This document shows, piece by piece, positions 16,900 to 26,282 of a stretch of DNA of 42,772 nt. Position 1 is the stretch's first letter. Every line of letters begins with the position of its first letter. Origin of the DNA: JANLYQ01 sp031365725 (GTDB lineage: Bacteria; Actinomycetota; Actinomycetes; JACCUZ01); the NCBI GenBank assembly GCA_031365725.1, contig JANLYQ010000066.1, forward strand, positions 1 to 42,772. Reading direction: 5' to 3'. The translations under genes and the position numbers were made by a program. Under the pieces are notes generated by a model. That model did not search any database. It was not told where the DNA came from and worked only from the letters and a program-made list of their open reading frames with translations.

Positions 16900-19800
16900 C
16901 TAGTGTGCCGCCCCCAGCGGAACCCGCCCGAGGTCGACATGGGCCAGTGCCACCGCCGTGGCTGCGGCGATCTCCCGCACCTGCGTCAGCGCAGCTTCGG
17001 ACCACGATCGCGGTTGGGAGGTGGAGAGCTCGATGATCGCCAGCGGCTGACCATCGGCCACCACGGGCACGATCAGCAAGGACCGGAACCCCATCTCGCG
17101 CAGCAGCCGCACCTCTTGCTCATCGGCGTCCGGGTCGTCCGTGCGCACCTCGGCGACCAGGTCAGCGGCCAGAGCCTCGGCGGTCAGCGGATAGTCCGCC
17201 AGCTGATAGACCCGCTCGCTCACGGAGAGCCCGTCCTGGCTCACGACGAACAATCCTCCGTCCTTGACCAGCGAGAGCGTTACGTCGTCGACACCCATCA
17301 GCCAGTGCAGCGACATCAGCGCCCCCGCGACGTCTGAGACCTGCGGCGAGGCGGCGAGCAGCGCCAGGACGGGCACCAGTGCCGTCCGGCCGCCGTCGTC
17401 GTGACCACCGCCGCACGCAGCAACGGCCTCCTGCGACGCGTCGAGGAAGTCTGGCGCGGGACGACCGAGGAACCACCCCTGGCCCAGATGCACCCCGAGC
17501 TCGGCCAGCGTGACGAGCTCCTCGACCTCCTCGATGCCTTCGGCACAAAGCATCGCCCCGGTACGCCGGCAGAAGGAGACGAGCGCCTCGACCAGCGCGC
17601 GCTTCTCCGGGTGCCGGTGGACCGCGGTCACCATCTCGCGGTCGAGCTTGACGATGTCGGGACGTAGCCGCACCAGCGCCTTGAGGTTGGCATAGCCGGC
17701 GCCGGTGTCGTCGACCGCGATGCGGGCGCCACGGGCCCGCAGCGGGCCGACGGCGGTCCCGACGAGGTCGGCGTCGAGCTGGCTGTCCTCGGTGACCTCG
17801 ACGACGACCTCGGTCAGGTCGCGGTCGAGCACGGCCTTGATCTGGGCCGACAGCAACGTTCTGGGGCTGACGTTGACGCTGAGGTAAGACCCGCGCGGGC
17901 GGCCGGGGGCGGCCAGAGCGGCCCGCAGCGCCGCGGACTCGAGGTCCGCCCCGCAGCCGCACTCCCGAGCGAGCTGGAACCACTCGTCGACCCGCCGGTG
18001 CTCGCGGCCCGGAAAGCGTGCCAGCGCCTCGTAGCCCACGACCCGGCCACCGCGGAGGTCGCAGATGGGCTGGAAGACCATGATGATGCCGTCCGGATCG
18101 GCCAACAGGTCCCGGACCTCGGCGCAGGCCGCGCGGCGGTCGGGCCGGGTCATCTCCGGGGAGAAGGCCCGGGCGACCGCGCTGCCGGCAACCTTGGCGT
18201 CGTACATCGCGAGGTCAGCCTGATTCATCAGCTGGTCGGCAGTGCTACGTCCCCCGTGCACCACGGCGAAGCCGGCACTGACGGAGACCGGCCCGGGCTG
18301 GTCGTGACCTGCCAGGGCAGGCACTTTCTGCGAGGCGGACTCAGCCTCCGACGACGGGCTGACGAGGCAGTCGATCATCCGCTGGATCACCGCCCGGGCC
18401 ACGTCCTCGTCGACGTCCTCGAGCAGCACCCCGAACTCGTCGCCACCGAGTCGCGCGAGCGTGTCCCCCGGGCGGACGACCGCCGCGAATCTCTGCGCAA
18501 CGGTGCGCAGCACCTCGTCCCCGGCGCCATGCCCGAGCCGGTCGTTGATCGCCTTGAATCCGTCGAGGTCCATCACGCAGACCGCCAGACTCCGTCCGCT
18601 ACGCGGAGCGCCAGCAAGCGCACGTGTCAGCCGATCCAGGAAGAGCGCACGGTTGGCGAGCCCGGTGAGGTCGTCGTGGAAGGCGCGGTAGCGCAGCTGG
18701 TCGGCGGTCCGGCGCAGCTCGAGCATCAGACTGGCAATCTGCACCTGCGCCTCGGAGACCGATCGTGCGACCAGCCCCAGCTCGTCTCGACCGCCGAGGC
18801 GCACGGCAGACGTGCTCCCCGAGACGGCTTCCGAGAGACCAGAGCGCACTGCGTCGAGGTCACGCGACATCGACCAGCCCAGGGCGAGCAGGAGATACAG
18901 CACCACGGAGAAGGCGGTAGCTGTGCCCGCCGCCGGGTGCTGCCACGCGATGTGCTGCTCGACCTGACGGGCCGCGAACAAACCGTCGAGCTGTCGCCCG
19001 ACCGACGACGTGAGGCCGTCGACTTCGGCCAGCCCGGCATCGGGGTCACCCACCGTGACCTGGGCAGTCGTGGCGGCGTCTCCTTGGGCGTCGACCACCC
19101 GGTGCGTCAGGTCGACCTGCTCCGAGGCCCACTGGGTCAACCGTCCGGTCCGCGCCAATCGGCCGGCGTCCCCCCGGGCATGGTCCGCTGCCGTCGACAG
19201 GCGCATCGCCCGATGCGCACGCGCAGCGGCCTCGGCAGCCACCACGGCAACCCGCACGACCTCGAACCGCTCGTCGGAAGGGACACTGCTCGACCCCCCG
19301 GCGAGCAGGATCTTCACCTCCACGAGGCCGGCGACGACACGCGGCAGGTGGTCAGTCAGCAAGCTCCCCTCGTAGTGGCTCCGTTGCTCGGGGTCGAGAG
19401 TGAGGTGACTGACGTCGGCCACCTCGCGGACGAGGTGCACCAACGACGTCAGCTGGGGGCGAACTCGAGCCGTGTCGATGCAGGCAGGGCCCGGCACAGC
19501 CGCGGCCAGCCGGATCGACCGGAGCAGGGGCTCTGCGTGCGGGATCGGCACACCTGCCCGGTCCGAGGACGCGAGGGCCTGCGACGCAGCCCGCAGTGCC
19601 TTCGGGAGCTCCCGGTAGTCGCGCCCCTCCAGCGATGCATCGGTGCACCGAGCCACGGCGATCATCAGGTGGTCCAGCGCCACGACGGTTCGTAGACCCT
19701 GTCGCTCCTGACGCGTGAGGGCCTCGTCGGCCCGGGCGGCGCCGGCGGCCTGCAGCGCAGACCCCACCAGCGGTCCGGCGAGCACGGCGATCAGCAGTGC

Positions 19801-19911
19801 GACCTTGCCCCACACGGGCAGGAGACGCATCAACCAGGCCCCCGGCACCAGTGTGTGACGGAGCCACGCAGGGCCGGGGACCGGCACGCGACGCGTCGAG
19901 CCCACAGCCAT
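16900..19911 (-). CDS. Membrane GGDEF-EAL-GAF protein (c-di-GMP synthesis/breakdown)
   Basis: 1003 residues. A first membrane helix (about 35-55), a periplasmic-side helical sensor domain of about 280 residues, a second helix near 337 (AFSVVLYLLLALGWSM), a linker, then GGDEF, EAL and a C-terminal GAF domain (from about 849). GGDEF is intact (RLGGDEFGVLLEDV near 489) and has the inhibitory I-site RPGD five residues before it. EAL is intact (GYEALARF near 627; NVSP, EVTED, VDDTGAGYA, KLDREM, CAEGIEE, QGWFLGRP). Both activities are therefore possible. The order with GAF last is less common than sensor-first layouts. ATG start with GGAGG seven bases ahead. c-di-GMP in actinobacteria affects development and surface behaviour; its role here is not deducible. 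Confidence 0.92.
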   Translation of the reverse strand: MAVGSTRRVPVPGPAWLRHTLVPGAWLMRLLPVWGKVALLIAVLAGPLVGSALQAAGAARADEALTRQERQGLRTVVALDHLMIAVARCTDASLEGRDYRELPKALRAASQALASSDRAGVPIPHAEPLLRSIRLAAAVPGPACIDTARVRPQLTSLVHLVREVADVSHLTLDPEQRSHYEGSLLTDHLPRVVAGLVEVKILLAGGSSSVPSDERFEVVRVAVVAAEAAARAHRAMRLSTAADHARGDAGRLARTGRLTQWASEQVDLTHRVVDAQGDAATTAQVTVGDPDAGLAEVDGLTSSVGRQLDGLFAARQVEQHIAWQHPAAGTATAFSVVLYLLLALGWSMSRDLDAVRSGLSEAVSGSTSAVRLGGRDELGLVARSVSEAQVQIASLMLELRRTADQLRYRAFHDDLTGLANRALFLDRLTRALAGAPRSGRSLAVCVMDLDGFKAINDRLGHGAGDEVLRTVAQRFAAVVRPGDTLARLGGDEFGVLLEDVDEDVARAVIQRMIDCLVSPSSEAESASQKVPALAGHDQPGPVSVSAGFAVVHGGRSTADQLMNQADLAMYDAKVAGSAVARAFSPEMTRPDRRAACAEVRDLLADPDGIIMVFQPICDLRGGRVVGYEALARFPGREHRRVDEWFQLARECGCGADLESAALRAALAAPGRPRGSYLSVNVSPRTLLSAQIKAVLDRDLTEVVVEVTEDSQLDADLVGTAVGPLRARGARIAVDDTGAGYANLKALVRLRPDIVKLDREMVTAVHRHPEKRALVEALVSFCRRTGAMLCAEGIEEVEELVTLAELGVHLGQGWFLGRPAPDFLDASQEAVAACGGGHDDGGRTALVPVLALLAASPQVSDVAGALMSLHWLMGVDDVTLSLVKDGGLFVVSQDGLSVSERVYQLADYPLTAEALAADLVAEVRTDDPDADEQEVRLLREMGFRSLLIVPVVADGQPLAIIELSTSQPRSWSEAALTQVREIAAATAVALAHVDLGRVPLGAAH

Positions 19912-20016
19912 GCCTCGCCTCCCGCGCCGGTGGGGAGGCCTTCCGGAGTGGTCCCCGTCAGGGCTATCGGCGTCGGCGCTGACCGACTTGATCAGGGTCG
20001 GGCCAGCGGTGGGCAG

Positions 20017-21126
20017 TCAGTCGCTGCCGCAGACCGCAGCGCGCCCGGGGTCCCGGACGTTGGCGCAGCACCCGGCCGGGCACACGTCGTGGCTGGGCCC
20101 GAGGTCGCCCTCTGATCGTCGTACGACGTCGTCCTGACCGCGTTCGACCGCTGCCCGCTCGAGCACCAGCTCGCGCACGGCGGCGACGAACACCGGGTCG
20201 ACCCCCACCGTGGCCGCGCGAGTCATCGCCAGTCCCAGCCGGTCAGCGGTCTCGCGCGCCTCGGTGTCGAGGTCGTGGGTCACCTCCATGTGGTCGGAGA
20301 CGAAGCCGATCGGCACCACGACCAGTGAGGACACGCCCTCACCCGCAAGACCCTCGAGGTGGTCGTTGACGTCCGGCTCGAGCCACGGCTGGGTAGGCGG
20401 ACCGCTGCGGCTGCAGAAGACGAGGTCCTGGTCGTGGTGGATCCCGGTCGCCGCCGCCACCCCGGCGGTGACCAGCCGCGCGACCTCGAGGTGCTGACCG
20501 GTGTAGGCGTGTCCGGCGGGCCCGCTGGTGTCGTCCATCGCGGTCGGCACCGAGTGGGTCACGAACACCAGCCGGGCGTGCGGGCGCACCGGTCCGGGCA
20601 GCTCGCCCAGTGCCGTGACCGTGGCGGCGACCATCGACTCCACGAAGCCCGGGTGGTTGAAGTAGTGGCGGATCCTGTCGATGCGAGGTGCTGCGTCGCC
20701 CAGCGGGGCGACCGCGGCGGCGAGGTTCTCGCGGTACTGCCGGCAGCCGCTGTACGACGAGTAGGCCGAGGTGAGCAGAGCCAGCACCCGGGTGCGGCCG
20801 TCAGCCGCCAGCCGGGCCACCTCATCGGTGAGGTACGGCGCCCAGTTGCGGTTGCCCCAGTAGACCGGCAGGTCCAGCCCGTGCGCCACGAAGTCCGCCT
20901 GCAGAGCGGCCACCAAGGCACGGTTCTGCGCGTTGATGGGACTGACCCCGCCGACCGCCTCGTAGTGCGCGCCGACCTCGACCAGCCGCTCGCGCGGGAT
21001 GTTGCGGCCGCGGGTGACGTTCTCCAGGAACGGCAGCACGTCCTCGGGCCCCTCCGGGCCGCCGAAGGAGACCAGCAGGAAGGCGTCGTACGGCGAGGTG
21101 TTTGGGCCGGTCCGGTCTGCGTCCAT
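20017..21126 (-). CDS. cpfC: Coproporphyrin III ferrochelatase (ferrochelatase family)
   Basis: 369 residues. Inserts Fe2+ into coproporphyrin III in the Gram-positive haem route. Family motifs: LLVSFGGPEGPEDVLPFLENVTRGRNIP, YWGNRNWAPYL, the catalytic histidine in VFVTHSVPTAMDD and the metal-site glutamate in PIGFVSDHMEVTHDLD. Cysteines likely to hold the [2Fe-2S] cluster of actinobacterial enzymes are present: one in YSGCRQYREN and the C-terminal group CPAGCC. The in-frame extension upstream is ignored because the ATG at 21126 has GAGGA seven bases ahead and matches the usual N-terminus. Divergent from an MFS carrier. Older name hemH. Confidence 0.93.
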   Translation of the reverse strand: MDADRTGPNTSPYDAFLLVSFGGPEGPEDVLPFLENVTRGRNIPRERLVEVGAHYEAVGGVSPINAQNRALVAALQADFVAHGLDLPVYWGNRNWAPYLTDEVARLAADGRTRVLALLTSAYSSYSGCRQYRENLAAAVAPLGDAAPRIDRIRHYFNHPGFVESMVAATVTALGELPGPVRPHARLVFVTHSVPTAMDDTSGPAGHAYTGQHLEVARLVTAGVAAATGIHHDQDLVFCSRSGPPTQPWLEPDVNDHLEGLAGEGVSSLVVVPIGFVSDHMEVTHDLDTEARETADRLGLAMTRAATVGVDPVFVAAVRELVLERAAVERGQDDVVRRSEGDLGPSHDVCPAGCCANVRDPGRAAVCGSD

Positions 21127-21203
21127 CTGCAGATCCTCGCAAAGCCGACTCCGACAGGATCTCGGCGGGCCACCGCGACCGGGCCGCCGTCGGCCCGGTC
21201 CCG

Positions 21204-21218
21204 TAGCGTGCGCGCGTG
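21204..21218 (+). promoter_or_regulatory. Leaderless -10 box of the MFS gene
   Basis: TAGCGT at 21204-21209, six bases (GCGCGC), then GTG at 21216-21218. No Shine-Dalgarno sequence. Confidence 0.5.
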
Positions 21219-22406
21219 CTCCGCCCCTACGTCGACCTGCTGTCCACCCCCGGCGGTGCACGCTTCTCCTTTGCTGCGTTCGTGGCCCGGCTGCCGATCG
21301 CCATGATGGGGCTGGGCATCGTCCTGCTGGTGGTCGGTGAGACGGGCCGCTACAGCCGAGCCGGCGCGATGTCGGCGGTCTTCGCGGTCGGCAGCGCTGC
21401 CGTGTCCCCGGTGACCTCACGACTGACCGACCGGTTCGGCCAGCGGGCGGTGCTGCTGCCCACGGTGCCGGTGCATGTGGCGACCCTGCTGGTGTTCGTC
21501 GGACTGGTGGTCAGCCGCGCGCCGCTGTCGGCGCAGGTCGTGACGGTGCTGATCGCGGCCACCACCGCACCGTCGATCGGGTCGCTGGTGCGGGCCCGCT
21601 GGGGATATGTGCTGGGCAGCGACCCGCGGCTCACCACGGCCTACGCCTTGGAGTCGGTGCTCGACGAGCTGATCTTCGTGGTCGGCCCGCTGGTAGTCAC
21701 GGTGCTGGCGACGCTGGTGACGCCTGCGGCCGGGCTGCTGGCGGCCGGCGCACTGCTCCTGGTCGGCACCCTGGCCCTGACCAGCCACCGGGCCAGCGAG
21801 CCGCCACCCGCCGGGCCGCACCTGCACCCGGGCGCGCTGCGCAGCCAGGGGTTGCCCGAGCTGATGGCGGTCCTGTTCTTCATCGGCGGGGTCTTCGGCT
21901 CGGTCGAGATCAGCGCGGTGGCCTTCGCCGACCACGCTGGCAGTCGCGCCCTCGCCGGTCCGCTGCTCGCCTGCTACGCCGCCGGCAGCATGCTCTCCGG
22001 GCTGGTGTTCGGATCAGTGGGTGCCCGGGTCCCGCCGCGGCGCTCGCTTGTCGTCGGCTCGGCGGTGATGACCGCGGCGGTATCGGTGCTCCCCGTCGTG
22101 AAGGGGCTGCCGCTGCTGGCTCTGCTGCTGGTCCTTGCCGGAGTCGGCATCGCTCCGACCTTGATCTCGGCCTTCTCGCTGGTCGAGCGGGCGGTCCCGG
22201 CGGCGGCGATGACCGAGGGACTGACCTGGGCGACCACCGGGCTGGTGATCGGCTTCTCGACGTCGACCTGGCTGTGTGGCCGACTGGTCGATGGCGTCGG
22301 CGTGCACTGGGCCTTCGCGGTGGCTCCCGCCTCGGGCGCCTGTGCGGTGCTGGGAGCCCGGCTCGCCTGGGGCCGCCTCCCCGCAGATCACCTCGGCGCC
22401 GGCTGA
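21216..22406 (+). CDS. MFS transporter
   Basis: 396 residues with about 12 hydrophobic segments and the MFS loop 2-3 signature in TSRLTDRFGQRAVLLP (DR.G.R motif). The two halves are joined by a short hydrophilic loop (about residues 190-210, SHRASEPPPAGPHLHP). Such small MFS proteins are mostly drug or metabolite exporters; substrate unknown. The GTG start is fixed by TAGCGT six bases upstream. Divergent from cpfC; 111 bases before sepH in the same direction. Confidence 0.85.
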   Translation: MLRPYVDLLSTPGGARFSFAAFVARLPIAMMGLGIVLLVVGETGRYSRAGAMSAVFAVGSAAVSPVTSRLTDRFGQRAVLLPTVPVHVATLLVFVGLVVSRAPLSAQVVTVLIAATTAPSIGSLVRARWGYVLGSDPRLTTAYALESVLDELIFVVGPLVVTVLATLVTPAAGLLAAGALLLVGTLALTSHRASEPPPAGPHLHPGALRSQGLPELMAVLFFIGGVFGSVEISAVAFADHAGSRALAGPLLACYAAGSMLSGLVFGSVGARVPPRRSLVVGSAVMTAAVSVLPVVKGLPLLALLLVLAGVGIAPTLISAFSLVERAVPAAAMTEGLTWATTGLVIGFSTSTWLCGRLVDGVGVHWAFAVAPASGACAVLGARLAWGRLPADHLGAG

Positions 22407-22517
22407 GGTGGCCCGACACGTCGGCACAATCGGCTGGGCGCGCCTGCACGCCGCACGCCGGAGCGACACCTAGGGTCGGTGGGAGTCGGAGCGGTCCGAC
22501 GGTCGGGAGGCGGCACC

Positions 22518-23474
22518 ATGGGCGACGCGGCGAAGCCGGAGCCGGAGATGCTGGACGTGACGGTCCAGCAGCACCACCCCGCAGCGACCGACCAACCGCC
22601 ACAGGAGCCCGCCGGCCCCTCCGGTGCAGCGGTCCCGAACGATCCGATCGACCTCCGCCTGGTGGCGCTGACCCCAGCCGGATCGCACCTCGTGCTCGAG
22701 GGCTCCGACCGCGCGCAGTACCGCGTTGCCGTCGACCACCGGCTCGCCACCGCGCTGCGCGCCCCTGACCGACCCCGCACCCGCCAGCTGGAGATCGCCG
22801 TGGAAAGTCAGCTCAGCCCTCGAGAGATCCAGACCCGGGTCCGGTCCGGCCAGACCGTCGAGGAGGTCGCGGCCGCAGCCGGCATTGCCGCCGAGCGCAT
22901 CGAGCGGTACGCCGTCCCGGTGCTGGCCGAACGCGCGCATGTCGTCGAGCTCGCTCACCGGGCGCCGGCTCGGCGCGCCACCGGCGGCACAGCCCCCGCC
23001 CTCGGCGAGATGGTGGGTCGGCGGCTGACCGAGCTGGACGTCCTACCGGAATCCGTGACCTGGGATGCAGTCCGAGGTGAGGACGACCGCTGGACGGTAC
23101 GGCTGACCTATCTCGCTGCCGACCGTGAACGGGTGGCCGCCTGGGCATTCGACCCGCGCGGCCGGGTGCTGGCTCCCGTCGATGACGAGGCCCGGTGGCT
23201 GGTCGAGGGCACAGGGACCGACCGGGAGAGCGACGACCCGCCGACCGCTGTACGCCGCCTGTCGGCCGTGCCGCACGCCGACCCGGGCGAGGGCCAGCCG
23301 GCGTCGAGCAGTGCTGTCGACGAGGTCTACGACCGCGAGGCCGACGAACGGCGCGGTGCCTCGGCCGTGGACCACGGGGTGCCCGCCGGTGCCTCCGGAC
23401 CTGCCGTCCGGGGCCGCCGCCAGCCGGTGCCCTCGTGGGACGACATCATGTTCGGCCCCCGCAAACGCGACTAG
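22518..23474 (+). CDS. sepH: Septation protein SepH (DUF3071)
   Basis: 318 residues. SepH binds FtsZ and promotes Z-ring assembly in actinobacteria. The N-terminal DUF3071 core begins near residue 35 (DLRLVALTPAGSHLVLEGSDRAQYRVAVD), with the helix-turn-helix-like block SPREIQTRVRSGQTVEEVAAAAG (about 105-127) and AVPVLAERAHVVELAH; the domain closes with DDEARWLVE. The C-terminal 90 residues are low-complexity and probably disordered. A 30-residue acidic extension precedes the core, longer than in Streptomyces. ATG start with GGAGG seven bases ahead. Confidence 0.9.
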   Translation: MGDAAKPEPEMLDVTVQQHHPAATDQPPQEPAGPSGAAVPNDPIDLRLVALTPAGSHLVLEGSDRAQYRVAVDHRLATALRAPDRPRTRQLEIAVESQLSPREIQTRVRSGQTVEEVAAAAGIAAERIERYAVPVLAERAHVVELAHRAPARRATGGTAPALGEMVGRRLTELDVLPESVTWDAVRGEDDRWTVRLTYLAADRERVAAWAFDPRGRVLAPVDDEARWLVEGTGTDRESDDPPTAVRRLSAVPHADPGEGQPASSSAVDEVYDREADERRGASAVDHGVPAGASGPAVRGRRQPVPSWDDIMFGPRKRD

Positions 23475-23513
23475 GCACCCGGCAACAGAGGTCAGCGGCG
23501 ACGCGGGCCGTCA

Positions 23514-24218
23514 TCACGGACGACCTGGTTCCGGCTCGACCCGCACCGGCAGGGCGCAGGCCGCGACGTCGAAGGGCAGCGCGTCGGCGTCGAGGTCGGC
23601 GACCCGGAGCAGCTGGTCGGCCGAGGCGGCCGTCATGCGTCGCATGTGGTGGCGACGGCAGAGCACCTCGTATCCCACGGCCCCGCCGGTGTCGGTGTCG
23701 CCGACCACGACCTGCTCCCCCTCGACGACCATCACCCCGTCCCACGTGCGGGCGTTGTGCGTGGCCCGGGCACCGCACCAGCACAGCGCCTCGACCTGCA
23801 GCACCTGCACCCGGTCGGCCAGCTCGATCAGCCGCTGCGACCCCGGGAAGAGCCGCGTGCGGAAGTCAGCGGTGATGCCGAACGCGAACACGTCGACCGA
23901 GAGCTCGTCGACGACGCGGGCCAGCTGCTCGGCCTGGGTGGGGCTGTAGAACTGCACCTCGTCGCAGATGAGGAAGTCGACTCGGCCGCCGTGAGTGCGC
24001 TCGGTGACGACGGCGTCCCAGAAGTCCAGGTCGTCGCTCACCTCGATGGCGTCGGTGGCCAACCCGAGCCGGCTGGACAGGGTGGCGCTCCCGGCACGGT
24101 CGAGCCGGGTGAAGATCAGCCCGCGCCGGCCACGCTGCCGGTGGTTGTGATCCATCTGCAGCGCAAGCGTCGACTTGCCGCAGTCCATGGTCCCGGAGAA
24201 GAAGACGAGCTCGGCCAC
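23514..24218 (-). CDS. tdk: Thymidine kinase (type II)
   Basis: 234 residues. Phosphorylates thymidine to dTMP for salvage. Walker A GTMDCGKST (residues about 9-17), the catalytic glutamate in CDEVQFYSPTQ, lasso region near EVLCRRHHM and the structural-zinc cysteines LCWCG and LC. The usual first pair is spaced CxxC; here it reads C-W-C, one residue shorter. Followed by a C-terminal tail with LPFDVAACALPVRVEPEP, about 30 residues longer than in E. coli. The start is taken at GTG 24218 (AELVFFSGT, matching the family); the ATG at 24236 has a better AAGG six bases ahead and would add six residues. Convergent with sepH. Confidence 0.92.
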   Translation of the reverse strand: MAELVFFSGTMDCGKSTLALQMDHNHRQRGRRGLIFTRLDRAGSATLSSRLGLATDAIEVSDDLDFWDAVVTERTHGGRVDFLICDEVQFYSPTQAEQLARVVDELSVDVFAFGITADFRTRLFPGSQRLIELADRVQVLQVEALCWCGARATHNARTWDGVMVVEGEQVVVGDTDTGGAVGYEVLCRRHHMRRMTAASADQLLRVADLDADALPFDVAACALPVRVEPEPGRP

Positions 24219-24425
24219 GGTCGCCCATCGTGCCATCCGTGACCTTGCCGTGACCTGGGCGGCCGTGACCTCCCGGGGACTCCGTCGTTGGACAGGGCGG
24301 CAACGGGGGGAAGCCACCGGGAGCGGGACCGCGTCGACGAGGGGACGGCGCGGCCCTGCCCTCGTCCCCGATCCGTTGCTGGCATTGGTGAACCGCCGGG
24401 CACCTGCCTCGCCTCGTCGGTCTGA

Positions 24426-25607
24426 TCAGTCCCGCACAGCGACCAGCAACGGGATCCCCACCTCGGCCGCGCTGAGGCCGCCGTGCATCCCCACGATCGC
24501 GAGGAACCGCGCCGGCATCGTCCGGGTGTCGAGCACCGCATGGTCATCGACAGCAAGGGCGAGGAGGTCACCGAGCCGGGACCGCACGTGCGCCGGCATC
24601 CGCGGGCCGTAGACGCCGTGCGCCACGGCCTCGTCCCGAGCCACCACCCAGAAGTGCTCGCCGAGGGTCTCTTGCCAGGCGGTGAGCACGTCCTCGGTCG
24701 CGCCCGGCCGGGTGTGCAGCTGCGCACCGCGCAGATCCCCCGTCACCACGTCGACGCCGTCGCGCAGGGCATCGGTGATCGCGACGTCCCACCGGTGGGT
24801 GGCCGGGATGTCGACCATGCCGTGGTCGGAGGTCACGAGCACCGTGGTGCCCGGCGGGAGCGCCTCGACCAGCGCTTCGACCCATCGGTCGACCCGGGCC
24901 AGCTCGATGCGCCAGGCCTCGGTCTCGCAGCCGAGGCGGTGCCCCAGGGCATCGAGGTCGCCCCAGTAGACATAGGTCAGGGACCGCTCCCCCCGGCGTA
25001 CGGCGGCAGCAGTGGCGATGATCCGGTCGGCGGGGGTCTCGGCAGCGGCGTAGTCCCCGCCACGCAGCGCGGCCTCGGTCAGGCCTTTGCCGTCGAAGGC
25101 CGCCGGCCCCACCCGGGTCACCGTCAGCACCTGGGCAGCCCGCTCGAACACCGTCGGGTAGGGCTGCAGGATCCGCAGGTCGGTCTCGGCCGGGCTCGCC
25201 AAGGTGTTGACCACCTGGTCACCAGCCAGACGCAGGTAGAGCCCGGTCACGCCGTGCTCGCTCGGCGCCAGCCCGGTGCCCAGCGACGTCAGCGCGATCG
25301 GGGTGGTGCTGGGGAAGACCGTGGTGAGCCCACGGCTGTGCGGGCCTGCGAGCACCTCGGTGAGGTACGGCGCCTCGTCCGGGTGGTCACGCAACGCGCC
25401 GAGGCCCAGCCCGTCCACCAGGACGACCACGACCCTCTGCGAGGGCGGCAGGCTCAGGCTGGGGACGCCCAGCGCGTCCGCGGTCGCGACGCCGAGCACA
25501 TGGAGGACCGCCGGCATCACCTCCGCCAGCGAGCCGACGTCGTAGGCGGGGACCTCCGGTGCTGCGGCGAGAACTGGCCGCTGGCGGGGCTCGGGGGCGC
25601 TCGTCAC
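24426..25607 (-). CDS. Alkaline-phosphatase-superfamily phosphodiesterase/nucleotide pyrophosphatase
   Basis: 393 residues, no signal peptide. Metal-binding and nucleophile motifs of type I phosphodiesterases: VVVLVDGLGLGAL, the threonine nucleophile in VFPSTTPIALTSLGTGLAPSEHG, YWGDLDALGHRLG, LVTSDHGMVDI and the last histidine in GMHGGLSAAE. It should hydrolyse a phosphate mono- or diester with two zinc ions; substrate unknown. The GTG at 25607 overlaps the DUF5998 stop by 4 bases (GTGA), so the two are translationally coupled. A GGGGACG/CGTCCCC stem (24341-24369) lies downstream, before tdk, without a T-run; it may be a weak terminator. Confidence 0.87.
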   Translation of the reverse strand: MTSAPEPRQRPVLAAAPEVPAYDVGSLAEVMPAVLHVLGVATADALGVPSLSLPPSQRVVVVLVDGLGLGALRDHPDEAPYLTEVLAGPHSRGLTTVFPSTTPIALTSLGTGLAPSEHGVTGLYLRLAGDQVVNTLASPAETDLRILQPYPTVFERAAQVLTVTRVGPAAFDGKGLTEAALRGGDYAAAETPADRIIATAAAVRRGERSLTYVYWGDLDALGHRLGCETEAWRIELARVDRWVEALVEALPPGTTVLVTSDHGMVDIPATHRWDVAITDALRDGVDVVTGDLRGAQLHTRPGATEDVLTAWQETLGEHFWVVARDEAVAHGVYGPRMPAHVRSRLGDLLALAVDDHAVLDTRTMPARFLAIVGMHGGLSAAEVGIPLLVAVRD

Positions 25608-26176
25608 CGCCCGGTGGCGCGCGAGAGTGCAGCGGCGAAGCCCAGCACCCGCGCCACCGCGTCGGCGCCCTCGGCTGCCTCGCTCACGCGCAAGGCGATG
25701 TCGTCGGCCGACGCGGTGCCGGTGTAGCCATGGTCGGCCTCGCACTCGGGATCCGCGCACCCCGCCGGCTCGAGGTCGAGCCGGCTCACCGCTCCCCAGC
25801 CGATGGTGACGGTGACCTCCTGGGGAGGTAGGCCGCCCCGGTAGCGCATCGGCTCGGTCACGACCCGGTTGACCACGACGGAGCGCACCGACGAGAGGGG
25901 CACGGCCTCCGTGGAGGCGGTGACGAACGGCACGGGAGTGACCTCGTCCGCCGGATGGTCGTCGGCGTGACCGAGCACCAGGCGACCGCCGGTGAGCACG
26001 AGCACCGTGACGTGGCGGCGCACCTCCTCGGCGTCGAAGGTGGTCTCCTGGTGCACGACGAACGCCTCGACGTCCTCGCCCGCCACGGCTGCGTCGACCG
26101 CGTCGGCCACGAGCTCGGGGTAGTAACCCGCTCGCTCGATCGCGGTGCGCAGGTCGGCCAGGGAAGTGTCAGTCAT
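25604..26176 (-). CDS. DUF5998 family protein
   Basis: 190 residues, soluble. Begins MTDTSLADLRTAIERAGYYPELVADAV; mostly beta-strands in the middle (HVTVLVLTGGRLVLGHADDH, EVTVTIGWG) and a short C-rich insertion CADPECEADHGYTG that could bind a metal. This matches the actinobacterial DUF5998 family, always found beside the AP-superfamily phosphodiesterase and the acetyltransferase/acyl-CoA-synthetase gene. The fold resembles a PH-like/phosphatase-regulatory domain but that is a guess. ATG start with AAGGA seven bases ahead. Confidence 0.8.
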   Translation of the reverse strand: MTDTSLADLRTAIERAGYYPELVADAVDAAVAGEDVEAFVVHQETTFDAEEVRRHVTVLVLTGGRLVLGHADDHPADEVTPVPFVTASTEAVPLSSVRSVVVNRVVTEPMRYRGGLPPQEVTVTIGWGAVSRLDLEPAGCADPECEADHGYTGTASADDIALRVSEAAEGADAVARVLGFAAALSRATGR

Positions 26177-26250
26177 GCACCCATCCTTGCACTCGTCGCT
26201 GCCTCGCAACGGGCTGCGCACAGGTCCATCGGCGGGCCGATGGGTCGGAC

Positions 26251-26282
26251 GAGTCAGTGAGTCGGTGAGTCAGTCGGTCAGT
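26251..26282. repeat. Four imperfect tandem octamers GAGTCAGT
   Basis: GAGTCAGT, GAGTCGGT, GAGTCAGT, CGGTCAGT in a row. The third unit contains the stop codon of the acetyltransferase gene (26272-26270, minus strand), so unit loss or gain would alter its last residues. Confidence 0.6.

Noticed and set aside
17998..19695. 565-codon open frame on the plus strand opposite the GGDEF-EAL gene
   Set aside because: Antisense shadow of a GC-rich gene; no domain and no ribosome site, while the minus strand has all catalytic motifs.
19912..20016. Possible c-di-GMP riboswitch before the GGDEF-EAL gene
   Set aside because: I looked for the conserved GEMM core and did not find it; the 105-base gap only shows a good Shine-Dalgarno sequence.
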